Positions 1-8,054 of a DNA stretch of 36,863 nucleotides are shown here, in pieces (position 1 is the stretch's first letter; every line of letters starts with the position of its first letter). The stretch is taken from the NCBI RefSeq assembly GCF_003696235.1, contig NZ_RFFJ01000043.1:1-36863 (forward strand), written 5' to 3'. Below the pieces are notes generated by a model. That model searched no databases, was not told where the DNA came from, and saw only the letters and a program-made list of their open reading frames with translations. This DNA comes from Streptomyces triticirhizae. GTDB lineage: Bacteria > Actinomycetota > Actinomycetes > Streptomycetales > Streptomycetaceae. Position numbers and translations under genes: made by a program.

Positions 1-1028
1 CGGCTCCCGCGCCGGCGCAGTCCCAGGCTCCCGCGCCCGCGCAGCCGAAGGCGACTCCCGCCCCGGCGGCCGCGCCGCGCGCCACGACGGCGCCGGCCCC
101 GGCCACCGACGGCGCGTATGTCACCCCGCTGGTGCGCAAGTTGGCCAGCGAGAACGGCGTCGACCTGGGCCAGGTCAAGGGCTCGGGCGTGGGTGGCCGC
201 ATCCGCAAGCAGGATGTGTTGGCCGCCGCCGAGGCCGCGAAGGCGGCGGCCGCGGCGCCGGCCCAGGCCGCGCCGTCGGCCAAGGCGCCGTCCCCGGCCC
301 AGCCCTCGCCGCTGCGCGGGCAGACGGTCAAGATGCCGCGCATCCGCAAGGTCATCGGCGAGAACATGATGCGCGCCCTCCAGAACCAGGCGCAGCTCTC
401 CTCGGTGGTCGAGGTCGACGTCACCAAGGTGATGCGGCTGCGGGCGCGGGCCAAGGAGTCCTTCCTGGCGCGCGAGGGCGTGAAGCTCTCCCCGATGCCG
501 TTCTTCGTCAAGGCGGCGGCCGAGGCGCTCAAGGCGCACCCGGTGATCAACGCCAGGATCAACGACGACGGCACCATCACCTACCACGACGTCGAGAACG
601 TGGGCATCGCGGTGGACTCCGAGAAGGGCCTGATGGTCCCGGTGATCAAGAACGCCGGTGACCTGTCGATCGCGGGGATCGCCAAGAAGACCGCCGAGTT
701 GGCGGGCAAGGTCCGCAAGGGCGGGCTGGCGCCCGACGACATGGCGGGCGGCACGTTCACGATCAGCAACACCGGCTCGCGCGGTGCGCTGTTCGACACC
801 ATCATCGTGAACTACCCGCAGGTGGCCGAGCTGGGCATCGGCGCCACGGTGCGCCGGCCGGTGGTCGTCAACCACCCGGAGCTGGGCGAGACCATCGCGA
901 TCCGGGACATGGTCTACCTGACCCTGTCCTACGACCACCAGCTGGTGGACGGGGCGGACGCGGCCCGTTCTCCCCGGGTCAAGAACAGGTCAAGCCACGC
1001 GGTCGCCAACGGCCCGACAGGAGAAGTG
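1..1028 (+). CDS. sucB: 2-oxoglutarate dehydrogenase E2 (dihydrolipoyl succinyltransferase), 5'-partial, abnormal 3' end
   Basis: This is the core of the E2 enzyme that transfers succinyl groups from lipoyl-lysine to CoA in the 2-oxoglutarate dehydrogenase complex. The reading frame starts at base 3, so the lipoyl domains lie outside the window. Visible in order are an Ala/Pro linker (to about 116), a peripheral subunit-binding domain ([21 protein letters not shown], about 120-225), a second Ala/Pro linker, and the acyltransferase domain (about 331-960). The catalytic HxxxDG motif is at 936-953, but it reads DHQLVDG where the family normally has DHR. After DGADAAR (about 966) the usual final helix (FLxxVKxRLE-like) is missing. 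The frame has no stop and continues into the GntR gene at 1029. Family identity is sure. Whether the end is a real fusion, a deletion or a sequence error is open. Confidence 0.85.
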
Positions 1029-1652
1029 ATGAGCCCGCCCATCGTCCACTCGCTGCGGCAGCAGATCCGTGAGCACATCGTGGAGGGCATCGTCAGCGGC
1101 CGTTGGCAGCCCGGCGAGCGGATCGTGGAGCGCCGGATCGCGGTGGAGCTGGAGGTCAGCCAGACGCCGGTGCGGGAGGCGCTGCGGGAGCTGGAGACGC
1201 TGCGGCTGATCGAATCCGCGCCCAACAAGGGCGTTCGGGTAAGGGAGTTGACCGCGAGCGACCTGGAGGAGATCTATCCCGTTCGGGCGGGGCTCGAACA
1301 GATCGCCGCCGAGTTGGCCGCCGAGCGCCTCGCCTCGGACGCCTCGGCGCTGGTGCCGGAGGTGGCGGCGCTGCGCACGGCCGACCGGGCGAACGACGCC
1401 GAGGCACAGGTGGGGCACACCGTGGCGTTCCACCACAAGCTCGTGATGGCCTCGGGCAACAGCGTGCTGCTGCACACCTGGGAGTCGCTGGGCATCGAGA
1501 TCTGGACCGCGCTGTCGATCCGCTGGCTCGGCACACGCCAGCGGTCCTACGCGGAGGAGCACCAGGAGCTGATCGACGCGTTCCTCCGCCGCGATCCGAG
1601 GATCGGGGAACTGGTCAAGGAGCACGTGCTGAACTGTGCACCGCGTGCCTGA
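1029..1652 (+). CDS. GntR-family (FCD) transcriptional regulator
   Basis: The protein is 207 aa. An N-terminal GntR winged helix-turn-helix spans about residues 8-72 ([18 protein letters not shown] is the recognition region). It is followed by an all-helical FCD ligand domain at about 75-200, with the histidines expected to hold a metal (AFHHKLV and LVKEHV). The ATG at 1029 has AGGAGAAG just upstream and is the best start, but the sucB frame reads straight into it, so a fused E2-GntR product is also possible. FCD regulators usually respond to small carboxylates, and a position behind sucB suggests control linked to the TCA cycle; this is inference. A perfect palindrome 58 bp after the stop (1710-1726) is a candidate operator. 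Confidence 0.85.
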   Translation: MSPPIVHSLRQQIREHIVEGIVSGRWQPGERIVERRIAVELEVSQTPVREALRELETLRLIESAPNKGVRVRELTASDLEEIYPVRAGLEQIAAELAAERLASDASALVPEVAALRTADRANDAEAQVGHTVAFHHKLVMASGNSVLLHTWESLGIEIWTALSIRWLGTRQRSYAEEHQELIDAFLRRDPRIGELVKEHVLNCAPRA

Positions 1653-1992
1653 TCTTCCCCGGTTCGCCCGATTTCTCCTGGCACAGGGTGTCAATTTTCG
1701 CGAATACTTTGATCGATCATCGATCAGGGGCCTATGGTTCGAGGGAAGACAGAGCCGCGCCACAGTAAGCACCTGTCCTGCCCTGTGGCGTGGCTCTACC
1801 CGAGGCCCGGGTCCCCGATGTCGCGCCAACGAACCTACGGGACCCGGCCCTCACGGTTGCCCTCATGCTGCCAGACGGCGAGACCGCCGGGGCCGGTTTC
1901 TGGTCACCAGGTTCTCCGCAGCCGGGGCTTCCGCGCCCGCGTTGCCGGCGCCCCGGTTTCCGAACGCCCGACCGATCGTGGAGGCTGGACGG
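1653..1992. other. Intergenic region, AT-richer near 1690-1730
   Basis: No gene is convincing in this 340-bp gap; short open frames here resemble nothing known. The only notable signal is the 17-bp palindrome at 1710-1726, set in a short stretch of lower GC that could hold the promoter of the WYL regulator. Confidence 0.5.
1710..1726. promoter_or_regulatory. Perfect 17-bp palindrome, candidate operator
   Basis: TGATCGAT-C-ATCGATCA has arms of 8 bp around a single base. It lies in an AT-richer patch between the GntR gene and the WYL regulator. Short perfect palindromes next to GntR/FCD genes are often their operators. It could equally serve the WYL protein or another factor. Confidence 0.4.
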
Positions 1993-2991
1993 GTGCGCGC
2001 GGCTCGATTGATCAGGCTGGTCCTGTTGTTGCAGTCCCGACAGAGCATGACGGCCGGGGAACTGGCCGCCGAGCTTGAGGTCTCCGAGCGGACGGTGGCC
2101 CGGGATGTGGAAGCCCTCTCCGAGGCCGGCGTCCCGGTCTACGCGGACCGGGGCCGCGCCGGCGGGTACCGCCTCGTCGGCGGCTACCGCACCCGGCTGA
2201 CGGGCCTGGGGCGCGACGAGGCCGAGGCGCTGTTCCTGTCCGGAGTGCCGTCCGCGCTACGGGACATGGGCCTGGCGGACACGGCCTCCGCCGCCCGGCT
2301 GAAGGTCTCGGCCGCGCTCCTGCCGGAGCTGAGGGACGCCGAACACAGCGCCGCGCAACGGTTCCACCTGGACGCACCGCACTGGTGGCAGCCGCCCGAG
2401 ACGCCCGAGGCACTGCCGGCGGTCGCCGAGGCGGTCTGGGGCGAGACCCGGATGACGGCCGCCTACCGACGCGGCGACGGCTCGACGGTCACCCGCTCCT
2501 GGGAGCCGCACGGCCTGGTGCTCAAGGCCGGCGCCTGGTACCTGGCGGCCCGGCCGGTGGGCGGACGGGAGCACCGCGTCTACCGGGTGGCCCGCTTCTC
2601 CGAGGTGACGGTGACCGACGAACGCTTCGACCGGGACCCGGAGTTCGACCTGCCGTCGTTCTGGGCGGAACGGGCGGCGGCGTTCGCCCGGGCGATCCTG
2701 CGGGAGACCGTTCGACTTCGGCTGAGCCAGAGCGGCGCCCGCCGGCTGCGGGCCCACACCGACCGGACGGCCGCCGAGGAGGCACTGGCCGGGGGCGAGG
2801 GGCCGGACGAACGGGGCTGGGTCACGGTCACGCTGGCCGTGGAGTCACTGGACGTGGCCTATGAGCAACTGCTGGCCCTGGGAGCTGAGGTGGAGGTACT
2901 CCACCCGCCGGAGCTACGGGCCCGCTTCGCCCGCTCGGCCGCCGCGCTCGCGGCACTCTACGGCGAGGCGGAGACGGTGTCCGGTCCTTGA
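1993..2991 (+). CDS. HTH-WYL domain transcriptional regulator (YafY/DeoR-like)
   Basis: This 332-aa regulator starts at GTG 1993, preceded by GTGGAGG nine bases upstream. Residues about 1-60 form a DeoR/HTH_11 helix-turn-helix (MTAGELAAELEVSERTVARD) with the typical wing ADRGRAGGYRLV. The middle carries the WYL domain, whose signature is seen as GAWYLAARP after WEPHGLVLKAG. The C-terminal part (about 240-325) matches the WCX extension. WYL domains in this family bind ligands, or in some cases nucleic acid; the ligand here cannot be read. The frame is open upstream to 1636, but that part has no family resemblance. The next gene starts 33 bp downstream in the same direction. Confidence 0.88.
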   Translation: MRAARLIRLVLLLQSRQSMTAGELAAELEVSERTVARDVEALSEAGVPVYADRGRAGGYRLVGGYRTRLTGLGRDEAEALFLSGVPSALRDMGLADTASAARLKVSAALLPELRDAEHSAAQRFHLDAPHWWQPPETPEALPAVAEAVWGETRMTAAYRRGDGSTVTRSWEPHGLVLKAGAWYLAARPVGGREHRVYRVARFSEVTVTDERFDRDPEFDLPSFWAERAAAFARAILRETVRLRLSQSGARRLRAHTDRTAAEEALAGGEGPDERGWVTVTLAVESLDVAYEQLLALGAEVEVLHPPELRARFARSAAALAALYGEAETVSGP

Positions 2992-3024
2992 CCTCAACCA
3001 CGCTTGAAGGCGCAGCATCGGACC

Positions 3025-3510
3025 ATGACCTCAGACCTGCCGGACCCTTCGGAGATTCGGGCGGCGCTGGACCAGCGCGCCGTCATCGACGCCGTCAGCC
3101 GCATGTTCCGCTCCTTCGACACGCATGACCACTCCGAGGAGACGGCCACCCGCTTCCTGACCGAGGACGTCAGGGTGACCACGCCGGTCGGCACCGCCGA
3201 GGGACTGGCCGAGGTGACCCGCCTGAACGCGGAGGCGCTGGGGCGGTTCGCCGGCACCCAACACCAGGCGACCGACGTGCTGGTGGAACTGGCCCCCAAC
3301 GGGGAGACGGCGGTGGCCGACTGGAACGCCCTGATGACCCATGTCCACCACGACTCGACGCTCCGCCAACGCGGCCCCGGGGCCGACCCCCTGTTCGTGG
3401 TCGGCGGCCGCTGGCACGGCGAACTCATCCGCACCCCACATGGCTGGCGCTTTCGCGCCCTGACCGTCGAAAGAGTGTGGAGCAGAGGCGAACCTCCCAC
3501 TCTGGGCTGA
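3025..3510 (+). CDS. SnoaL-like / NTF2-fold protein
   Basis: This is a 161-aa protein of the SnoaL/NTF2-like cone fold. An N-terminal helix (IRAALDQRAVIDAVSRMFRSFDTHD) leads into the pattern RFLTEDVRVTTPVG, then strands with TDVLVEL and VADWNALMTHVHHD, and ends with HGWRFRALTVERVWSRG. The ATG at 3025 is preferred over an in-frame TTG at 3004. Such proteins are small isomerases, cyclases or hydrolases, or have no known activity; the substrate cannot be told. It sits 33 bp behind the WYL regulator and may be cotranscribed with it. The stop is followed by a long repeat-rich non-coding region. Confidence 0.75.
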   Translation: MTSDLPDPSEIRAALDQRAVIDAVSRMFRSFDTHDHSEETATRFLTEDVRVTTPVGTAEGLAEVTRLNAEALGRFAGTQHQATDVLVELAPNGETAVADWNALMTHVHHDSTLRQRGPGADPLFVVGGRWHGELIRTPHGWRFRALTVERVWSRGEPPTLG

Positions 3511-3536
3511 GCCCCGCCAAGGCCCGGTCCCCCGGA

Positions 3537-3614
3537 CACCCGAGCGCGAGGCACCCGGGGCGCGGGGGCCACCCGGGCGCGGGGCAGGGCGCACGAGGCA
3601 CCCGGGCGCGGGCC
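3537..3614. repeat. GC-rich direct repeat, CACCCGGGCGCGGG type, four units
   Basis: Imperfect copies begin at 3537, 3552, 3570 and 3599, each starting CACCC and followed by a GCGCGGG-like run. They lie directly after the SnoaL-like gene. Further decayed G-rich fragments continue to about 3720. The rest of 3511-3833 shows no gene. The unit is unrelated to the 15-bp palindrome family that starts at 3834. Confidence 0.6.
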
Positions 3615-3833
3615 AGTGGACGCGAGGGCCGGCGCCGGGGGGGCAAACGGGCACGGGGCAGGGGACGCGAGCGGACGAGGCCGGGCACCGCGTGCGGGGC
3701 CAACACCACGGGCGAGCAGGGCAAGCGACAGGGGAGCCGGGGCCCGGCGATCCGGGCGAACCGGAGGGGCCATCCGCTCGACGGGCATCCTCGGCGCGAA
3801 GCGAGTCCGCCACCCCGACGGACCTCCTCCACA

Positions 3834-4426
3834 CGGAGCGCCTCTCCGCCCCGAGAGCGACCCCAGGACGACGGAAGGACTCTCCGCTTCGAAGCGAGCC
3901 CTCATCGATAGCGGAGAGCCTCTCCGACCCGCCGCTCCGCGCACCGGGCACCAGGACGGAGGGGCGCTCCTCCGGAACGGCGCGCGCGAAGTGGAGACCT
4001 CCTCCGCACACACGGCGGCCGCCGCCTCGGACATACCCCAGGCGGAGAGGTTCTCCGCACCGAAGGGCCGTCCCACACCGGAGAGACCTTCCGCACCCCC
4101 TCATCGGAGAGGTTCTCCGACATGAACGAGCGATCTCCGAATCGGAGTGACCCACTGCGCCGAAGACCACCTGGAAACGGAACGCCGCTCCGGCGCTCCC
4201 CCTCTGGCGCGCTCCCCCTCTGGCACACGCCCACGCCGGAGAGGGGCGCCCCCAGGGGGCGCCAGGCGGAGACTTTCTCCGGTGGGAGGCAGCCCGACGC
4301 GCCGGAGAAGCTCTCCCCTTTGATCAGCGCCTTCGACACCCGGCCCGCGCACGCCGCAGGGGGGCGTGGCCTCTCCGGAGAAAGCTCCCGTCTCGTGTCC
4401 GATCCACGAGCCGGAGAGGCCTCCAC
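3834..4426. repeat. Array of 15-bp palindromes (CGGAG-N5-CTCCG)
   Basis: Copies of the window-wide 15-mer start at 3834, 3872, 3912, 3992, 4043, 4079, 4105, 4267, 4303, 4376 and 4412, with an 18-bp variant at 3957. The copies at 4043 and 4105 are identical (CGGAGAGGTTCTCCG). Steps are irregular, mostly 26-51 bp. Inside the array are a tandem GCGCTCCCCCTCTGG pair (about 4193-4224) and a strong hairpin at 4245-4263 (GGCGCCCCC-A-GGGGGCGCC). No protein-coding frame here resembles anything known. The array ends exactly where recognisable transposase sequence begins. Confidence 0.85.
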
Positions 4427-4988
4427 ACCGGTGGAGTGCGGACGCTCCCGCGAGACCGTCAAACGCTCCGACCTGGCCGGATGGGCCCAGTACGGGTACT
4501 GCGCCAGCCACAGCCGCTTCTTCTGGGGCCTGCGGCTGCACCTGGTGTGCACCCTGCAGGGCCTGCCCGTCGCCTTCGCCCTGACCGGCGCCAAGGCCGA
4601 CGAGCGCGAGACTTTGCTGGACCTGCTCGCGGCCGAACCGCACCTCCTCGCCGCCAGGCGCGGCCAGACACTGATCGGGGACAAGAACTACTACGGCCTT
4701 ACCTTCGAACAGGAACTCGCCCAACAGGGCATCCAGTTGCTACGACCGACCCGCAAGGGCGAACGGCAGCGGCCCGGCGGACCCCTGTTCAAGCCGTTGC
4801 GACAGATCATCGAGTCGATCAACCAGACGTTCAAGGGACAGCTCGACCTCGAACAGCACCGAGGGCGCACACCGCGCGGCGTCATCGCCCGTGTCATGCA
4901 ACGCATACTCGCGCTGACCGCCGTGATCTGGCACAACGACCACACCGGACAAGCCACCCCCCGCCAGCTCACCTCATACGATCACTGA
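4412..4988 (+). pseudogene. IS982-type transposase, 5'-truncated remnant
   Basis: From about base 4421 the frame reads STPVECGRSRETVKRSDLAGW, then GYCASHSRFFWGLRLHLVCTL, IGDKNYYG and QIIESINQTFKGQLDLE, ending HNDHTGQ...TSYDH. This is the catalytic half of a DDE transposase of the IS982 type common in Streptomyces. The N-terminal region is absent. The residue before STPVE is alanine, so the first catalytic Asp (normally DSTPVE) appears lost, while the second Asp (GDKN) and the Glu (IIES) remain. Sequence upstream in the same frame is palindromic repeat DNA. The element is therefore inactive. Its 3' end lies 18 bp from the stop of the convergent LLM oxidoreductase gene. No terminal inverted repeat could be assigned. 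Confidence 0.8.
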
Positions 4989-5006
4989 CCCCTTGGAATT
5001 GATCAT

Positions 5007-5990
5007 CTAGGTGGCGGAGGTCTCCGCCTCGGAGCCACCGTTCGGGAAGCGACCGAGCAGCACGGGCGCCAACTCGCGCCAGGCGGCGAGCGGGAGCCCG
5101 GTCGGGTCGGCGGTGAGCACCTGGAGGCAGACGTGGTCGGCGCCGGCCGCGAGGTGGTCGGCGACCCGACGCCCGACGTCCGCGAGGTCGCCATAGGCCA
5201 CGATGGCGTCGACCAATCGGCGGCTTGGGGCCGCGGAATCCAGATCGTCGTCGGTGAAGCCCAGCGTGCGTAGGCTCCGCAGCTGGTGCGGCGCCATCAG
5301 ATAGCCGGCGACATGGGCGGCGGCAAGCTCCCGTGCCCGGTCGCGGTTCCGGTCGAGCACCACGGCCTGCTCGACCGCCAGGTAAGGCTCGGGACCCAGG
5401 ATCTCCCGTGTCCTCACCGTGTGTTCGACCGGCACGAAGTAGGGATGCGCCCCGAGCGTGCGTTCACCTGCGAGCGCCGTCATGCGCGGGCCGAGTGCCG
5501 CGAGGACCCGTGCTGGCGGGTCCGCCGGCGCGGGGCCGTGCGCGGGAACCGCGTCCATCGAGTCCAGATAGGCGCGCATGGTGTCCACGGCGCGTCCTCT
5601 CGCTGGCATCGGATAGCCGTCCAGGTCGTGGATGGTGTCATCCACCCGGTGTCCCCCGAGCCCCAGCAGATGGCGCCCGGGAAAGGCGTCGTGCAGCGCC
5701 CGCTCGGCACCCACCAGGGCTATCGGGTCGCGAAAGGCGATGTTCGCGATGCCGGAGGCAACCGTGAGTCGCCGCGTGGCCGAAAGCAGCAGCCAGGACT
5801 GACTCACGGTGTCCCGGCCGAACGCCTCTCCGAACCAGATCGCGCCCCAGCCCTGCTCCTCCAACTCGCCTGCCGTCTCCCGCACCAGGCCGGCCGGCTG
5901 GGCGTCGAAGGCGAACGTCCACAGGCCGAGCGGTCCGGTTGCCCGGCGCAGCCTCGCCGCCGCCGTTGTCTCGGTCGACGCAACGGTCAT
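5007..5990 (-). CDS. LLM-class flavin/F420-dependent oxidoreductase
   Basis: This 327-aa protein has the luciferase-like monooxygenase fold. Seen are the N-terminal LGLWTFAFDAQPA, the conserved GWGAIWFGEAFGRD block, the strand SGIANIAFRDP, and the PGRHLLGLGGH and RVLAALGPRMTALAGE motifs that line the cofactor site in F420-dependent family members. Small actinobacterial LLM proteins reduce or oxidise diverse substrates with F420 or FMN; the substrate is unknown. The ATG at 5990 is chosen over an upstream in-frame start at 6065 because homology starts after it. The promoter faces the divergent TetR gene, and two identical 15-bp palindromes lie between them, which suggests joint regulation. Confidence 0.85.
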   Translation of the reverse strand: MTVASTETTAAARLRRATGPLGLWTFAFDAQPAGLVRETAGELEEQGWGAIWFGEAFGRDTVSQSWLLLSATRRLTVASGIANIAFRDPIALVGAERALHDAFPGRHLLGLGGHRVDDTIHDLDGYPMPARGRAVDTMRAYLDSMDAVPAHGPAPADPPARVLAALGPRMTALAGERTLGAHPYFVPVEHTVRTREILGPEPYLAVEQAVVLDRNRDRARELAAAHVAGYLMAPHQLRSLRTLGFTDDDLDSAAPSRRLVDAIVAYGDLADVGRRVADHLAAGADHVCLQVLTADPTGLPLAAWRELAPVLLGRFPNGGSEAETSAT

Positions 5991-6037
5991 GTTCCAGCCT
6001 CTCGTTACTGCCGGGCAGGCATCGACCACCCAGGAAT

Positions 6038-6052
6038 CGGAGAACCTCTCCG
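6038..6052. promoter_or_regulatory. 15-bp palindrome copy 1 in divergent promoter
   Basis: CGGAGAACCTCTCCG lies 47 bp upstream of the LLM oxidoreductase ATG. It is identical to the copy at 6089 and to the window consensus. Its place in a divergent regulator/enzyme promoter makes it a candidate operator, with the adjacent TetR protein as a possible reader. Confidence 0.55.
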
Positions 6053-6088
6053 CTTCACCGGTCACCGTACACCGAACACGGGCCGATC

Positions 6089-6103
6089 CGGAGAACCTCT
6101 CCG
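6089..6103. promoter_or_regulatory. 15-bp palindrome copy 2 in divergent promoter
   Basis: This copy of CGGAGAACCTCTCCG begins exactly 51 bp from the first, about five helical turns, so both would face the same side of the DNA. It lies about 100 bp upstream of the tetR start codon. Confidence 0.55.
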
Positions 6104-6202
6104 AATCATTCCGTGAGCGGTCCAGGCACCCCGAACATCTTCCGGTTGGCGTGGGTGGCCGATCCGGTTCGAACGGGCGCCAGCCTCGGGGAGGATGGGG
6201 GC

Positions 6203-6847
6203 ATGACGGACACGAGGGAGAGTCGGAAGAAGAACCAGCCGAGTGGAGCGCCGGCGGGCCTGCGGCCCAGCGCCCGCTCGGACGCGCTGCGCAACCGGGC
6301 CCGGCTGCTCGCAGCCGCCGAGAACGTCTTCGCGTCGGCCGGCCCCGAGGCCTCGCTCAACCAGATCGCTCGCCAGGCCGGCGTCGGCCCCGGCACCCTC
6401 TATCGCCACTTCCCGACCCGCGACGCCCTGCTGGCGGCCGTGCTCACCGAACGGATCGAGCGCCTGACGCAACGGGCCGACGCGCTGCTGACCGACTCCG
6501 ACCCCGATCGGGCGCTGGCCAAGTGGCTGCACGCCTTCCTGGACCATGCCCAGGCCCAACAGGGCCTGGGTAGCGCCCTGTTGTTGACCAAGTCCGAACT
6601 CGGCTTCGACTGCCACCAGCGGCTGCGCGAAGCAGCTGGCGAACTCCTGGCCCGCGCCCAGGGCTTGGGCACCACCCGCCCGGACCTGACCACCGAGGAG
6701 GTGCTGCGGCTGGTCGTCGGCATCGCGTTGGCCACCTCGGGCGGGGCGACGAACGAGGACGGCGGCGAGGTGGTGGCGCGCCCCGAGCGGCTGCTCGCCC
6801 TGGTGCTCGACGCCCTGCGCCGCCGCCCGTCCAAGTCCCGGCGTTAG
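6203..6847 (+). CDS. TetR-family transcriptional regulator
   Basis: The protein is 214 aa, a normal TetR size. After a charged N-terminal tail, residues about 33-75 form the TetR helix-turn-helix (AAAENVFASAG, SLNQIARQAGVGPGTLYRHF, PTRDALLAAV). The rest is the helical ligand domain, which ends in a basic tail (RRRPSKSRR). The ATG at 6203 is preferred because the helix-turn-helix follows it directly. It is divergent from the LLM oxidoreductase, the classic arrangement for a TetR repressor and its target. Its stop is 7 bp from the convergent SDR gene. Two perfect 15-bp palindromes in the shared promoter fit the usual operator size of this family. Confidence 0.9.
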   Translation: MTDTRESRKKNQPSGAPAGLRPSARSDALRNRARLLAAAENVFASAGPEASLNQIARQAGVGPGTLYRHFPTRDALLAAVLTERIERLTQRADALLTDSDPDRALAKWLHAFLDHAQAQQGLGSALLLTKSELGFDCHQRLREAAGELLARAQGLGTTRPDLTTEEVLRLVVGIALATSGGATNEDGGEVVARPERLLALVLDALRRRPSKSRR

Positions 6848-6854
6848 CGGGCGA

Positions 6855-7784
6855 TCAGCGGTAGTCGGCCGCGTCCACCTCCTCGCCTGCCAACGCCCGC
6901 GACAGGAAACCCCAACAGTCCGGACGCGAGCCGTCCACGTCGGTCACCCCGTACTCGCGCGCCAGCGTGGCGCTGTCCAGCGAACGCCCGTTGAACCGCG
7001 CGCGCTCCGGGTCGGCGGCCAGGGCCGCCACCCCCCGCCCCAGATAGGTCGGGGTCTCCGAGATCGCGAAGTACGGTTCTTTCGCGATCGCATCCCGCCA
7101 GTTCTCCTCGGTGACGCCGAAGGCGGATTCCAGCATCTGCTCGGAGCGGAGGAAGCCCGGCGTCACACTGACCGCCGCGCAGCCGAAGCCCTTCAGCTCC
7201 TGTCCCAGCCCCGCCACCATGCGGATCGGCGCGTACTTGGTCAGGTCGTAGTAGAACGATCCCCGGTAGGTGGCGTTGGACTCGGCCGTTCCGTCGGTGA
7301 CCTCGACCAGCAGCCCGCCCTCGTTCCGCACCAGCAGCGGCAGGGCGAAGTGGCTGGTGATGATGTGCGACTCGACGCCCAGGCGGAGCATCCGCATCCC
7401 CGACTCCAGGCCGAACTCCCACATCTTCTTCTCACCGGAGACATCGACCAGGTGCTCGCCGCCCCAGACGTCGTTGATCAGGACGTCCAGCCGTCCACGT
7501 TCCCGGTCGATCCGTTCCACCAGGGCCCGCACCCGCTCCGCTTCGAGGTGGTCCGTGGGCACGGCGATGCCCTCACCACCCGCCTCGGTGACCAGTTCTC
7601 CGGTTTCCTCGATGGTTTCGGTGGCGCGCCCGACCTCGCTCACCGAGGACCTGGTGGTGCGGCCGGTGACATAGACCGTCGCTCCCGCCCGGCCCAACTC
7701 CACGGCCATCGCGCGTCCCGCGCCCCTGGTCGCTCCCGCGACCAGCGCGATCCGTCCGGCCAGTGGTCCATCCTGTGTCGTCAC
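6855..7784 (-). CDS. Short-chain dehydrogenase/reductase
   Basis: This 309-aa SDR oxidoreductase has its nucleotide-binding glycine motif at residues 17-23 (GATRGAG), followed by TGRTTR, which suggests NADPH. It has LDVLINDVWGG where classical SDRs have NNAG, and the catalytic Tyr179-x3-Lys183 (YDLTK). The start is GTG at 7784, with GCGGAGGA about eight bases upstream. Open frame continues upstream to 7946, but that part lacks a good ribosome site and family resemblance. The C-terminal extension (about 230-309, with GRSLDSATLAREYGV) is longer than in minimal SDRs and is typical of a subgroup whose substrate is not known. Confidence 0.88.
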   Translation of the reverse strand: MTTQDGPLAGRIALVAGATRGAGRAMAVELGRAGATVYVTGRTTRSSVSEVGRATETIEETGELVTEAGGEGIAVPTDHLEAERVRALVERIDRERGRLDVLINDVWGGEHLVDVSGEKKMWEFGLESGMRMLRLGVESHIITSHFALPLLVRNEGGLLVEVTDGTAESNATYRGSFYYDLTKYAPIRMVAGLGQELKGFGCAAVSVTPGFLRSEQMLESAFGVTEENWRDAIAKEPYFAISETPTYLGRGVAALAADPERARFNGRSLDSATLAREYGVTDVDGSRPDCWGFLSRALAGEEVDAADYR

Positions 7785-7893
7785 GCGTGCGTCCTCCGCC
7801 TGTTCCTTCGCCCGGTGTTCGCGCATCCGGGCGACCGTGTTGCCTCGTCCATCCATCGCGTGAGCCGTCGATGTCGACTCATCGATGGACAAC

Positions 7894-7908
7894 CGGAGAG
7901 CCGTACCG
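7894..7908. repeat. Degenerate 15-bp palindrome copy
   Basis: CGGAGAGCCGTACCG keeps the left half-site and the length of the family but has two changes in the right half-site. It lies about 110 bp upstream of the SDR start codon. It may be chance. Confidence 0.3.
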
Positions 7909-8054
7909 CTTCCGGCCGTTCCGACCCTGGCAGCCAATCCAGACACCTTCTGTCGGGTTTATCGGGCCTCCGCCGACACCGCGCGGCGGCGGCCACTCGT
8001 CCGGGTGACCTCCGAGGTGCGGACCGTGCCCCGCCCGCCGATCCTGATGCCGTG

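Noticed and set aside
4122..4411. N-terminal half of the transposase in the same open frame
   Set aside because: The frame is open but its residues do not resemble an IS982-type N-terminus. The DNA is made of palindrome copies and other repeats.
6855..7946. Longer SDR start with about 54 extra residues
   Set aside because: GTG 7784 has a strong, well-spaced ribosome site, and the nucleotide-binding fold starts soon after it. The upstream part has no family resemblance.
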